Program-made: the position numbers and the translations under genes
Part shown: positions 50,589 to 61,612 of the stretch, piece after piece
How the letters are laid out: every line of letters begins with the position of its first letter
Position numbering within the stretch: position 1 is the first letter of the stretch
Notes under the pieces: generated by a model
What the model saw: the letters and a program-made list of their open reading frames with translations, nothing else
Databases searched by the model: none
Told to the model about the DNA's origin: nothing
From: Chrysoperla carnea
Taxonomy: Eukaryota > Arthropoda > Insecta > Neuroptera > Chrysopidae
Length of the DNA stretch: 64,000 nt
Assembly: GCF_905475395.1 (NCBI RefSeq)
Contig: NC_058341.1
Coordinates: forward strand, 37,029,501 to 37,093,500
Reading direction: 5' to 3'

Positions 50589-52154
50589 AGGGGTAATTTT
50601 TAAGCAATGACTTTGTCAATCCATTGGATTTTTAATTTAAGCTAATTGAACCTCGAGAACCATAATGTAAAACGATTTTAGCCTATCGCATTGTTTGTGC
50701 CAGGTTCAAATTTAAAAAAATCTTATAAACAATTTATTTCGAAATTTTTTGGCCGCTCATGTTTGTACAGTGGCGTATTTCATTTCGAATTTTCAATAAT
50801 ATTTTTTACCACTCTTATGAATAAGATAGCAGTGCCTGTATATCTTTAATAGTTTAAATAAATTTGCTCTACATTTATTTAAAAAATAATTAAGTTCTAA
50901 ACTAAATAATTGGGTCACACATTGTGGCTTCAAAAACGTTGATTAAGTCGTGACTCCAAAACACTGAGATACGTTGTTTGAAAGTACCTATGTCATAAAG
51001 ATCGACCTGTACAAAAAAACATAAACCTTTTGGGTACTTTCTAATCAAGTAACTTTTGACAATTGGTTACAAAATCGCCAAAAAAAGAGAAAACAAAAGC
51101 AATGTACTTGCCTAAACAAAATGTGTTTACGACCTCTTAAGAAACATTTGATGATAATAATATTCATTAAAAAAATATTATTCCACAATAATTTTGTAAG
51201 ACAACACACTGTACGATTTAATTTTTAGATAATTATTTAAAACTATTTGAGAGGCACTAAATTCACAAATTAGAGTTAACTGCATGTGCTAATTTTTAAT
51301 ATAAACTACTTCCTTACCAAAAATATAATCTTTTTTTAAACCTATGTTTTTTATTATGTGATAAAAAAATGAGTATAATTTTCAATTGAACAAAATTCAT
51401 ATAATTATACCTACATTAATTAGTGCATATTTACGATTATTAAAAGCTAAATTCATATAAACCGGCATAAACCACTTATTCATAGTCAAAAATTAATTTT
51501 TTATAGAAGTTAATAAAATACAAGTTAAAAATAATTGCTATTACCAAATATTAAATAAAAATCCACCAAAATCAAAGAAAACAGAAAAATAACATGCTGT
51601 TAAATTTTCATTTGGTTAAGAAAATTAAACCAAACAGAGTACCCTAAAATGATGTGGGTTTTGCTTACATGAATGTAGAAGCTTGGCCTATGAAAGTTTC
51701 CTCGACAGAACTCATAGGAAAATTGACTAGATTTACGTCCAATATATTTAACCATAGCACAATATGTACAATCACCTTTTTTTAATTAAAACTTTTATAT
51801 TAGTTATATTTTTAAGTAATTATTTTTAATCTGTAAAAAAAAATGACAATTCACTTTCAGCAGCTCAAATACAGGCTGTTAATGTGTAAGTCGTGTATTG
51901 AATACTGTATAAAGCAGTGAGTACCAAACAAAAAGTATAATAAAAGATATATACAGGTGTTAAGTAATATGTGAACTTCTGGGAATGGAAAGAAGACTTA
52001 AAAAGAAGAAATAAAGTTATACATATGGTCAATTAGTTTTATTTTCTTAGTTACAGATAATTTTTTGTTTTTGCATGGTATTTGTTTATTTATTAGTAGG
52101 CTTTAAACATAAGACGGCTTTGACTTAACACTTCCCAAAACAAACAACTGATAA

Positions 52155-52230
52155 GAAAACAAGTGAAAACAAACAATTGACTGAGTTAACTGTTGAAATA
52201 CTCTATATAGAAAATGTTGAATGTCAGTCC
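52155..52230 (-). repeat. interspersed repeat family 1, copy F (one end only)
   Basis: AACAAGTGAAAACAAACAAT, TGACTGAGTTAACTGTTGAA and ATACTCTATATAGAAAATGT match the end of copies D and E; the rest is lost or unrecognisable. Confidence 0.65.
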
Positions 52231-53888
52231 TGGCATTAAAAGCGTTACTAACTACAGGGCATAAAAACAGTAATAAGAAGCAAGCAGTAACACTGTAACA
52301 CATGTTGCAGTACCAATAAAAAAGTGTCTGTGCACGGTACTGTCGCTAACAAAATAAATTTTTCAATGGCGTCATTTTGAGGTTTGTCGGAATTTTCAAC
52401 AAAAATGTTTGGTTTTATAGAGATCTACCAAGTACATTACGTTTATTTAGAGATATTTGTTGAGTTTGATACGATTAATTTGAAGAGTTTATGAAACATT
52501 ACGTTTTTCTTAAAAAACAAAACGATGGATTACGACTAAATAAAGGCAAAATTGAAAAAAGTAACTAACCTTTTTTTACTTATTCGTATATGCAAGATCT
52601 TGTACAGAACATCCTCTTACGTACTTTTTGTAAAACTCTGTATAATTTGAATGTACATCATTACCTTTGGTTCTTATGAATATATTCATTTCCTTAAAAT
52701 GAGAATTTTGAACCTGTCAAGGTTTTAACTAAAAATAGTTTATTAGGAGCACATTTTAGAGGTCTATGTCTTCAGTTATATGTGTCTGTTCCATCATATA
52801 TTTTGTCTTTATTTAATACATTTGTAAAATATTTAAGTAGTTTATTGTAAATAAAATAATTAAGATTGTTATTTATATAAATAAAATAATAATAAAACTT
52901 AGATTTTTCTCAAAGGAAAAGGTAATCAAATATTAATTGTTAAAAATTATGAAAATGTTCGAATAATGTACAAGATAATATGCGCACGCATATGATACCG
53001 AGTGATTGGTCATCTAAGTGACGCCATCAGTTATAGTTGTTCGGCATTTATATGTGGAAATGGTGTATTTTCAGTGCGTTGAATATAAAATGTTTAAATT
53101 TAGTGCTAAATATGTTGTATTTACATATTAATAAATTATTATGATCCACTTTTAATAATTATATAAAAACAATAAAGTGTATATCAAAATATAGGTTTGT
53201 TTTCCAATCAAAAATATTGTGTGTATATTTTTTTTCAAAACGACTACTTTCCAATCCAAGCATTAGAAATGAAATCCCCGTAAGGGGTAGCGTAAACAAA
53301 TTGTTATTTGTTTATTATTAGCAGATCAATTTATTTCGCACGTTATATATTTTTTTAACCGATTCTCATTTGGTTTTGTTTCATTTGTTTCGATTTATGG
53401 AGGGAATTATATGGTTTTCATGACAATGTCTTATATTATTGTTAGATATTTTTTGCCATTAGTCCAAGCACCACTTAACTTACTACCAACTTGATAAACT
53501 TATGTCTGTCGAGTTTATGTATTAAGGCAAGGTCAATTTTTGTTTTGGAATTGTTCGAAAAGTAAATTTTATTGCTTCTTTATTATAATTTAATTAAAAT
53601 TTTTTTTAAATTGTCTATTTCCATATGCCGGTCTATAGAACGTAAAAATACAAGATATATTTTAACTTGATATAAATAATAAATACTTGCCCAGCTTCTA
53701 TATATAGCGATTAAGTAAAGAAAAATAAGTACTTTTAGCTTAATTTTTTGTATGCCGGTCATTGCAAAAATTTACTTTACTAGATATTTTTCAAAACTCG
53801 TTATGTTAATAGATAGAGTTTGTTTTGCTTTAACAGAACTGTAATTTGTTTAATGAAAATACCGCCGTAAATATACAAGGTGTGCCAG

Positions 53889-54229
53889 GAGAAATGGTTA
53901 ATATTTAAGGGTAGTAATAAAACAGAATTTATTAAATTGTGTGACACGTTGAATTTTTAATGACGGAAATTTAGAAGCTTTGAATAGGTTTACATAAGAG
54001 GGTTTAAAGTCGTCAACCATTAACAAATTAAGATTAAGAAACATTGGTTTATAAGGTTTGTTGTTACAAAAATTATCAGATCTTGAAGCTGAAAATATTG
54101 CTTTGAGCTTTTTAAGATTACGAAGAATAAATCTACTTTTAATGTAAATAGTTCATATTGTGAGCATTTTCGCATTCAAGCCTATATAAACTTAAAGTTG
54201 CTCCCGCCCTTAAATATTTACCATTTCTC
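53889..54229. mobile_element. 341-bp element with 23-bp TIRs
   Basis: GAGAAATGGTTAATATTTAA plus GGG at 53889-53911 is mirrored with one mismatch at 54207-54229. It lies about 600 bp upstream of the 939-aa gene. No coding content. Confidence 0.5.
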
Positions 54230-54828
54230 AAAACATTCTGCATGAATCTAAAATAGAAGTTTCCGGTTATGAGAATTTTGGAAGAGGAAAAGTTTTAGGG
54301 CGTAGCCTTAACAAAAGTCTCTCCAATAACCATTCTTAATAAAGAGTCAAAATTTGCCCTGGTCCTAGATCTCAGGATTAGGGCGTAACATTTGAGCGAT
54401 AGTCAACTCAAAACGGCTCAAAATTTGAAGGGCTGTTTTCAGGTAGAAAAATTTTGCATAGCTGACAACTTCAAGGCTGGGTAATTCATTGTGGGCAATA
54501 TTCAAAGAAAATAAATTAATGAGAAATGCAAAAATCATTTGGTCGACACGAGATTTACGTTTCTCAAAATAAATGCCTGTTGAATATAAATAATTTTTGC
54601 ATTTTAAGGCCTCCGTGCAATTGAAAAACTATCACAGAAATATGTTGTTAGTTAAAATCTTTCAACAACCTCGCAAACTAATTATTCTGTAACAATTCGA
54701 ATATCACGGCTGATCGTAGACCTAAAAAATATTTATTTAGAAAAAATTTAAATGAAAGTTTTCTTTTTTTAGATTGTGTATAAATAATTTTCAAATAAAC
54801 ATTTGTATTTGAGAAGACTTGAATTGAA

Positions 54829-55336
54829 ATGAGTTCAGCTCTAAAACAGCCTGTTTTACCATCAACAGGAAATCAAAATCCAACGACTCCTGGAAGTGGT
54901 AACATTACTAATACACCAATTGGGCTAAATAAGAATCTTACCCAATCGACAGCTTTACCTATCAGCTCTAATACATCAGTAACAACAAATCGGACAGTTT
55001 CATCTTCTATAAGTGGTATGCAGCTAGGTGGCAATGCAACGCCTATTAGTGGAAACAAGAGCTTTCCACATAATATGTCAACTTCACAGCCCCAAGCGTT
55101 TGCTTCACAACAGTTATCGTCAAGTCACAGTACGACAGTAGCTTCAAATACAACATCGGCGCATCAACAGAATGCGCCAAGTGTCGCACATCAACAAAAT
55201 GTGCCGTCACACCAAAATGTGCAAAATTTACAACAAGCGGTTACTGCACATCAGGCGCATCCACAAGCGGCCCAGGAAATGCAGCAGGCTTCAATTCAAT
55301 TTAATAAGCAAGTGAATTGTTCAAATCCCACATTAG
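54829..55336 (+). CDS. 939-aa gene, exon 1 (Q/N/S/T-rich)
   Basis: The exon probably begins at the acceptor cttttttttag (54772) with a short leader; its coding part starts at 54829. It ends TTAG|GTAAGA in phase 1. It contains loosely repeated AHQQN/SHQN units. Confidence 0.85.
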
Positions 55337-58300
55337 GTAAGATTTCAGACAATTTTAGAAAATATTTCTCTTATAGCAAAACGAATTAGATTTTCGTGGC
55401 TTTTGGGTTCTTATTTTCTAGAAAATTGAATATCCGAGACAAAAATTTTGTTTTTAATAATAAGATATATCATAAAAAACATGGAGGGATTAAAATCGTA
55501 AAAATGCAAATAAACTGTGGAGTAATTACTCCCAAAAGTATACTAAAAACGAATATCCAGTCTATTAGATTGTTGGATAATTATTATTACTTTATTAGAA
55601 ACTGTCTGAAAGCGATTCGAGAATAAAAACATAGATGATATCTTAAAAATTATTATCCCAATCATCAAATGAATTCGATTTTTGAAATTTTGTTGGTCAA
55701 AATTACTCTGTATATCGAGTAGTTTTAAATGTTTTTAATCTTTTAGGTGGATCTATGCCTTCACCTGTAAATATGGTACAAGATCGTACAATTAACATAG
55801 CGAGTGTACCGCCCCAATCTGTTCCATTACCAGCAACAACATCTGCAAATAGCTCACAAAGTTTAAGTTCATCACAAAATTCAACAACAAGTCTTTCTCA
55901 AACTTCCACAAGCAGTAGTACAACAACTTCAGTAAATTCGTCCAGTACAGGCAGCAGCACTCCTTCATCTCAAACATCTACTACATCAACAGTAACATCT
56001 TCACCACAAAAAGTAAATACATCACCAGAGAAAGCAGACAATTCGAATACAAGCCCAAGTTCGACAAACACTACGGTACCTGCTGTTTCAACTACAACTG
56101 CTAAACCAGCAGTACAAGCGAATGGAACAATTGAACCGGTAAATCCAAAACCTACGCCACAAACTAATAAAGATGAAAGTAACAAGGAAGTTTCGACACA
56201 GCCAGCGGCTCAAGCAAATCAAGTTGCGACTACAGTTACGACTGAAATTAAAATTAGTAAAGAAATCGTAGTTGAAGAAACTATTAATGATAATAAGAAA
56301 GAAGCTGAAATTAAAAGTAAGTTGAATCTTATTTATTCCCGTTACACGAGTTTTGCTAATTATTCATTATTATCAACTAATGCGTTAACTTCAGGTTTTC
56401 GCAATTAAACAGGTTATACTCTGGTTAATTTTTAAAATAATTCTTTCAATTTTAGAATTTTTTTTAAACGTTTCAATTTTAAAAATCGAAAGCTATTACT
56501 TTCGTTGCTTTGCATGTATAATTTACGCACTACACGCCTAAGGCTTCAATTCTTGAGCGATTTTGACGAAGCATGTCTAGATTCCATTGAAATATAATTT
56601 TTTGAGGATAGATAACATTACCTTTAATTTTATTATTTCAATCCTTAAAAACTCGAACACATTATACACTTTGAGAAACCTGGAAACAAGTTTATTTTCC
56701 AATTTTCTCGAAAATGGTGATAAATATTTAAACAAGCTTGCAGCAAATTATATCTAAATTAATTCATGTACATATTTTTCGTAATATGCACATGTCAATA
56801 ATAAAAGAAATTTAAAATTAGCTCTGTGGGGAAATTAAAAAAATATATATATCAAAAGCTTAATTATTTTATAGAAAATTGAGAAATGAAGCTTTATTAA
56901 ATTTTTTTTGGCATTTGTCGAAGATGTAGCCCAAAAATAATGGCAGATTCAGATCTGAAGGAGAGTAATAAATAATGCTTTTTATTTATTACAAAAACAC
57001 TGGGACAATATGGTTTTTCTTAATATCTTGAAAAATATTGACTTTTTTTGTATTTTATTTCCTATTTATCTAACTAAATATTATTGAACTCAAATTATTA
57101 TGCTAATTTTTGTGAAAAGTTTGAAACAATTCATGGGGCAAATTTGTAGACAATGTTGCTCTGGTCTGAGATTTTATCATACTTAAACTGTTATAAAGAC
57201 TGTAATTCATAAACAATATTTTTTAAATATTTGCAGCTGCAGAAATAACGAAAAAAGAAGTAACTTCAATATCATCAACAACCGAATCCATAAAATCAAC
57301 AAATCCATCTGCAACAAGTATTACTCAACAATCAACAACCACATCGACCACACAAGTTACACAACAAGTACAAAAATCTTCTGAATCTGTAACAATAAGT
57401 GCCGTTCAACAACAAACAAACACTACTAATTCAACAACAACCCCAACAAAACAAGTACAAAATAATGTTACAAAAAATTCACCACCAAAAGTTGAACAAC
57501 AAAAAACAACACCCACAAAAACATCTCCGGCTAGTGCCAAAACGACCACACCACCAGCGGCAGTAACACCCGCACCACCAGCACCAACTACACCATCGAC
57601 ACCATCAACACCATCAACTACAGCACCCACAACGACCGCTACAAGTACACCACGTAGTGCGAGTAAACGAAAACGTGATTCGACTAGTAAATCTCCAAAA
57701 ACTAGTGTTAGTGAAGCATCTTCACCAGCGAAAATTGCCAAAGTTGATAATGTACCGTCAACGCCACGTAGCCATAAATCACCGGCTTCAAATAAACATG
57801 ATGAAAATCAAAAGGGTAAACGTGTCCGGGTTCGAACACAACCATATCAAAGCCCTTTGCCAGAAATTGCATTGATTACAAAATTATCTACGAAAAATAA
57901 GGGATCACCAACTTCTGATGATAAACTCATCGCATTTTACAAGTACGTATTTATCTTTTCGCGATTTTCTTAGCCTTAGATCTGGATTGTAGTTTTGTGC
58001 AAAAATTTAAGTATGGGGAGTTTTTTTTTTTTTTTTTTTTTTGGTTTGGTAACTGCTTTAGTGAGAAAGTATTTTTGTACATTCAAATACGTCTAAAATT
58101 ATGAATGTTAGAAAGGTAAAATAGTATTTATTGCCTATATTTTTTAACAAATAGCATTTATTTTTTTATAGAGTTTATGCGTATTTTGGGTTTGGATAGA
58201 CATCCACAATCTGGTACATTTTCAAGCTATGATGTCATCAAAGATGGCAGCTTACATTATACTTTAAAGATGTACAATTCGTGAATCTCTTATACGATTT

Positions 58301-61300
58301 TCAAAATATTTTGTTGTTTGAAAGATGTCTATATCTACATTTTTTGTAATATATCAAGAGTCCTTCCAGACCTTCCAAATTTTAATCATACGTTGGATTT
58401 CTTGCATTAGTATTTTATTGATTAGACAGGCTATACACACTCTACACGAAATTACAGTTGGCAAAGAATGGCTTTATGATTTACGCTCCCATTTTGTTAA
58501 CATATACAAAGAGAGGTTTTTAGGAAGGTCAAAACACAACATTTGGAACTTTTGGTAAATATAAGCAAAATGCAATAAGAAAACTTTTTTGCAATAAGAA
58601 AACTTGTAGAAAATAATTTTTACTACAATTCCACCATCTTATTATTTTTGTATTACAATAATAAATTATAGAGGTCTGTGTCATTTTTTAAAATAGCATT
58701 AACAGTTCTTTAAGATAACATCCCGCGAAATATTTATTCGAGGAAGAGAGTCACTACATGGCTTTGATTCATTTCTTTGAATTAATGTATTTTATTTTTT
58801 TTACAAAACAATTATTGTAAATTTTACTACCGGCTCTTTGTTTTATTCATTTATCTATTTTAGGAACGAATTTTTGGCTGTACGAAATAGTGAGGGTGGT
58901 TTTTATGTATGCCAAGCTGTCCAAAATGTATATAAAACTTCTTCCAAAATTAAAATTCGTTGGTTGTCAAATCATGATAAATCAACGGACATATATACTC
59001 CGGATTTTTATGACTTCACTGGTAAATATTTTAATTTTTATGTTTAGTAATGCCTTACACACACGGTTCAGATTTTGTGGTCAAAATCTAAAAGTAGTTG
59101 GTAAAAATTAATTTCCACGAGCTGATGATAACAATTTGTTTTGGAACTAGGTACAAACTAGTTTCCAATGCACCCGTGTGTGTAGACCCTTAATCTAGCT
59201 AATTTTAGATTTCCTTGTTTACAAATATTTTGATCGTGATAAATATTTCTTTTTCAGAATTTGATTGTATTTTAACGAATTTAAGTTTAAATAAAGTCGA
59301 CAAAACAACATTTCGATTACCAAAAGATGAATTGGAACGCACTGAAAGTATTCTTAAGCGTGCACTTAACCACGAACAAGGAGTGGAAGATCCCGATTCT
59401 TCATTAACTGAAGAACACCCTGATGGATGTAAGTAATGTTTTGAATATTTATTTATGTAACGCCATTGACATTTGTCCCAATTTTCAATTTAGTTGTTCA
59501 TGAAACAAATAATAATGCATCTGTACTCCAGAAGCTATTGTAACATAAATTCATATTAGGGATTAAATACAAAAATCTAAGAAGTATCAAAAAAATCTTA
59601 AAAAATATCCAACAACAAATAACTAATAATTAAAAAAATTTACCTTATAAAAAAAAATCCGGTTCATTTGACGACTAGTTGTGAAGTTCTGGAGACAAAA
59701 CTTAAAATTTCATTTAGATTCCGATAAAATTTAAGAAATAAGGTAATTTTGATTTAAAAAACAAAAATCGCGTACATTTAGTGATTAGATGTAGTTTCTG
59801 AGATATCATCCTAAATTCTAGATGAGTAGCGATTTCAACCAGTTTCTTAAAAATTGGTTGTCCTAATTGGGTCCTAATTACTCTAAACAATCTAAAAACA
59901 ATGGCTAATTATCTTTGCGATATTTTTAGTTTATTTAAAATTGTTTGAAATATACAAAATTTGTTTTCGATTTGAATAAAAATCAATATAATGTGCATAA
60001 GTACTCTTAAACAACGTTTATTCTATCATTTAACGTACAGTCATTGATTAAACTACTTTCTAATGAAGTTAAACTTCAACAAGGGTTTATTCTGTATAAA
60101 TTTTAACAAATCAGGGAAAATTATGATAAATTATAAATCATGTGGGAATCTTGTAAGTCGAGACTTAGGGCCAAATTATTTATTGGGTTCTATAAATACG
60201 ATAGTTTATTTCTGGTAAACAGATGAATTTTTTTAAATATTTATTGATTTTATTTAAGATCGCTTAGATAAATTTTTGTTATTAATCATTTTATAATAAT
60301 CATCCAATGTTCTTACAGTGGATTTGTCACTATTACGAGACGAAACACAATTAAAAAAACGAAAATCAAATGCTTCAAAAGCGAAAAAACGAAAATCTGG
60401 TGAAGCTAAAACAGAAAATAATGAAGAAGGAGCAACACCATCAAAAGTTGCAAAAACAAGTCGTCGTAGTGCGAAGAAACCTAGTCGTGCTAGTGCGACT
60501 CCTAAAAAAACAGTAGCGAAAAAATCACCTGTTGCTAGTGCGAAAAAAAGTGCAAAAACTCCAGCTAAAAAAACGCCCGCAAAAGCTTCACCTAAGAAAA
60601 CTCCTGCGAAAAAAGTTGCAGCCACTCCTAAGCCTGCTGTTGCATCCACTTCAAAAAAAGGAGCACCAAGCTCTACTAAAAAAGATTCTGGTGAGTATAA
60701 TCAAATATAATGAATTTGTTTTAACGATGACAATTTATTAATAATATTTATATATTTTAGCAACAGCGTCGCGTTCGCAAAGAGCTGCAGCAAGAAAAAG
60801 TGACAATTCTCTACAAACAAGTCCCGTTGTGGATGCGAAGAAAGCGAAAGTATTAGCCAAAGTTGCAGGTAGAAAATCAACTGCAACACCTGCGGCGCCA
60901 ACACCTAAAGCAAAATTAACTAAAACTCCAGCAAAAACAGCTAAAGCAAGTAAATCTACACCCGCTGCGACACCTTCTAATAGAGGTAGTTATTTTAAAA
61001 ATATTCATAAACTTTTTGAAAAAAAACTCACAAGACTTGAAGATATCTAAGTCTTAACCTGTTTACCCCACACACCCTTATTGTGGGATCGACTGAAAAT
61101 GTCAAATTATGAGAAATAGTTTAACCAACAACATCCTGTCACAAGATCCACTATCTTTCCCAATTGCCCAGCTGTGGAATTGCAAAACTTGGACTGATGT
61201 ATGTCCTCCGTGAAATCCCAATAATCAAAGTAAACTTGCGGTAGTTGATTCGAGGTTTGGGAACATTTTGGAGCATCTTGCTATCAGCATTTTTATTCTA

Positions 61301-61559
61301 TATTTTTAAACCTTCGCTCTAATAAGATATTCTGCTCTTACTCTTAGCTCATCCGTGTATAGGTCCTAGAGCATACACATCTTTTACCCTATTAGATGAT
61401 AAATAATTTATGACCAATGACATCTTCATACTTTTATTTATATTTACAGGAACGCGGTCAGCCAAGACACCCCAAACAACACCCGTAGCATCATCATCAA
61501 CAGCATCAGCAACAAAAAGCAGTCGTCGCACTTCAGCAACAAAACGGGGTAAAAAATAA
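54829..61559 (+). CDS. uncharacterised 939-aa nuclear-type protein with H1-like basic tail
   Basis: Eight exons with fully consistent phases (54829-55336, 55747-56316, 57237-57942, 58864-59021, 59258-59428, 60319-60690, 60761-60985, 61450-61559) give 2820 nt. An in-frame TGA at 54820-54822 fixes the start. Residues 1-360 are S/T/Q/N-rich and disordered; 360-560 are T/P-rich with basic islands (RSASKRKRDS, GKRVRVRTQ); about 587-700 form the only compact region (YKNEFLAVRNSEGGFYVCQA, SSKIKIRWLSNHDKS, YTPDFYDFTEFDCILTNLSL, FRLPKDELERTESILKRAL); 705-939 are K/A/P/T-rich (KKTPAKASPKKTPAKK, ending RRTSATKRGKK), like linker histone tails. Composition argues for a nuclear, nucleic-acid- or chromatin-associated protein. 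The compact region, with several beta-like strands, a conserved-looking W and aromatic residues, could be Tudor- or BAH-like, but that is inference. I do not recognise the family. Confidence 0.88.
55337..55746 (+). other. intron 1 of the 939-aa gene
   Basis: This 410-nt AT-rich intron runs from GTAAGA to TTTTAG and holds nothing else. Confidence 0.8.
55747..56316 (+). CDS. 939-aa gene, exon 2 (S/T-rich)
   Basis: The acceptor atcttttag precedes GSMPSPVNMVQDRTINIASV, then long S/T runs and a charged end (KKEAEIK). The donor is GTAAGT, phase 1. Confidence 0.85.
56317..57236 (+). other. intron 2 of the 939-aa gene
   Basis: This 920-nt intron is AT-rich; no element is recognised. Confidence 0.8.
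57237..57942 (+). CDS. 939-aa gene, exon 3 (T/P-rich, basic islands)
   Basis: The acceptor atttgcag begins TAEITKKEVTSISSTTES; the end is PLPEIALITKLSTKNKG...LIAFY with donor AA|GTACGT in phase 2. A second CAG six bases later would cause an immediate stop, so the first is used. Confidence 0.85.
57943..58863 (+). other. intron 3 of the 939-aa gene with a long T tract
   Basis: This 921-nt intron contains a run of about 22 T's at 58021-58042. The open frame at 58325-58558 has no family features. Confidence 0.8.
58864..59021 (+). CDS. 939-aa gene, exon 4 (compact domain, first part)
   Basis: It encodes NEFLAVRNSEGGFYVCQAVQ and KIKIRWLSNHDKSTDIYTPD up to YDFT, ending G|GTAAAT. It is the least repetitive part of the protein. 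Confidence 0.9.
59258..59428 (+). CDS. 939-aa gene, exon 5 (compact domain, second part)
   Basis: The acceptor tctttttcag precedes FDCILTNLSLNKVDKTTFRL and PKDELERTESILKRAL, then an acidic EHPDG end with donor GTAAGT. Confidence 0.9.
59429..60318 (+). other. intron 5 of the 939-aa gene
   Basis: This 890-nt AT-rich intron holds nothing recognised. Confidence 0.8.
60319..60690 (+). CDS. 939-aa gene, exon 6 (K/A/P-rich)
   Basis: The acceptor ttcttacag precedes LDLSLLRDETQLKKRKSNAS and a long run of KKSP/AKTPAKK repeats, ending G|GTGAGT in phase 1. Confidence 0.9.
60761..60985 (+). CDS. 939-aa gene, exon 7 (K/A-rich)
   Basis: A 70-nt intron separates it from exon 6. It encodes ATASRSQRAAARKSDNSLQT and further AKTPAKTAK-type repeats, ending RG with donor GTAGTT. 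Confidence 0.88.
60986..61449 (+). other. intron 7 of the 939-aa gene
   Basis: This 464-nt intron is less AT-rich than the others around 61060-61260; no element is recognised. Confidence 0.75.
61450..61559 (+). CDS. 939-aa gene, terminal exon
   Basis: The acceptor tatttacag precedes TRSAKTPQTTPVASSSTASA and SRRTSATKRGKK with TAA at 61557-61559. Confidence 0.88.
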
Positions 61560-61606
61560 TTCATATAGACACAACGTGATGCATGATGAACGCATTAAAA
61601 TTTAAC

Positions 61607-61612
61607 AATAAA
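61607..61612 (+). terminator. candidate polyadenylation signal of the 939-aa gene
   Basis: AATAAA lies 48 nt after the stop. Further copies downstream (for example near 62050) allow a longer 3' UTR. Confidence 0.5.

Larger units (their letters stand above)
41340..54772. other. gene-poor, repeat-rich region; must contain the missing GRAMD1 5' exon(s)
   Basis: No coding region is supported. It contains three copies of the interspersed repeat family in reverse orientation (43484-43602, 45349-46026, 52155-52230), one forward (50082-50588), and a small TIR element (53889-54229). The stretch 44400-44800 is less AT-rich, with a small duplication of CCTACACAGTAGAT, and 47440-47870 also looks like a transposon remnant. 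The GRAMD1 start should be here because the gene needs an upstream exon on the - strand. Confidence 0.55.

Noticed and set aside
52661-52720. Possible GRAMD1 first exon (short ATG segment ending at a GTAATG donor on the - strand)
   Set aside because: It leaves phase 1, whereas the first found exon at 41339 requires two carried bases.
54873-57741. Reverse frames opposite the 939-aa gene
   Set aside because: Their low-complexity V/G/A-rich sequences are antisense readings of the S/T/P-rich exons.
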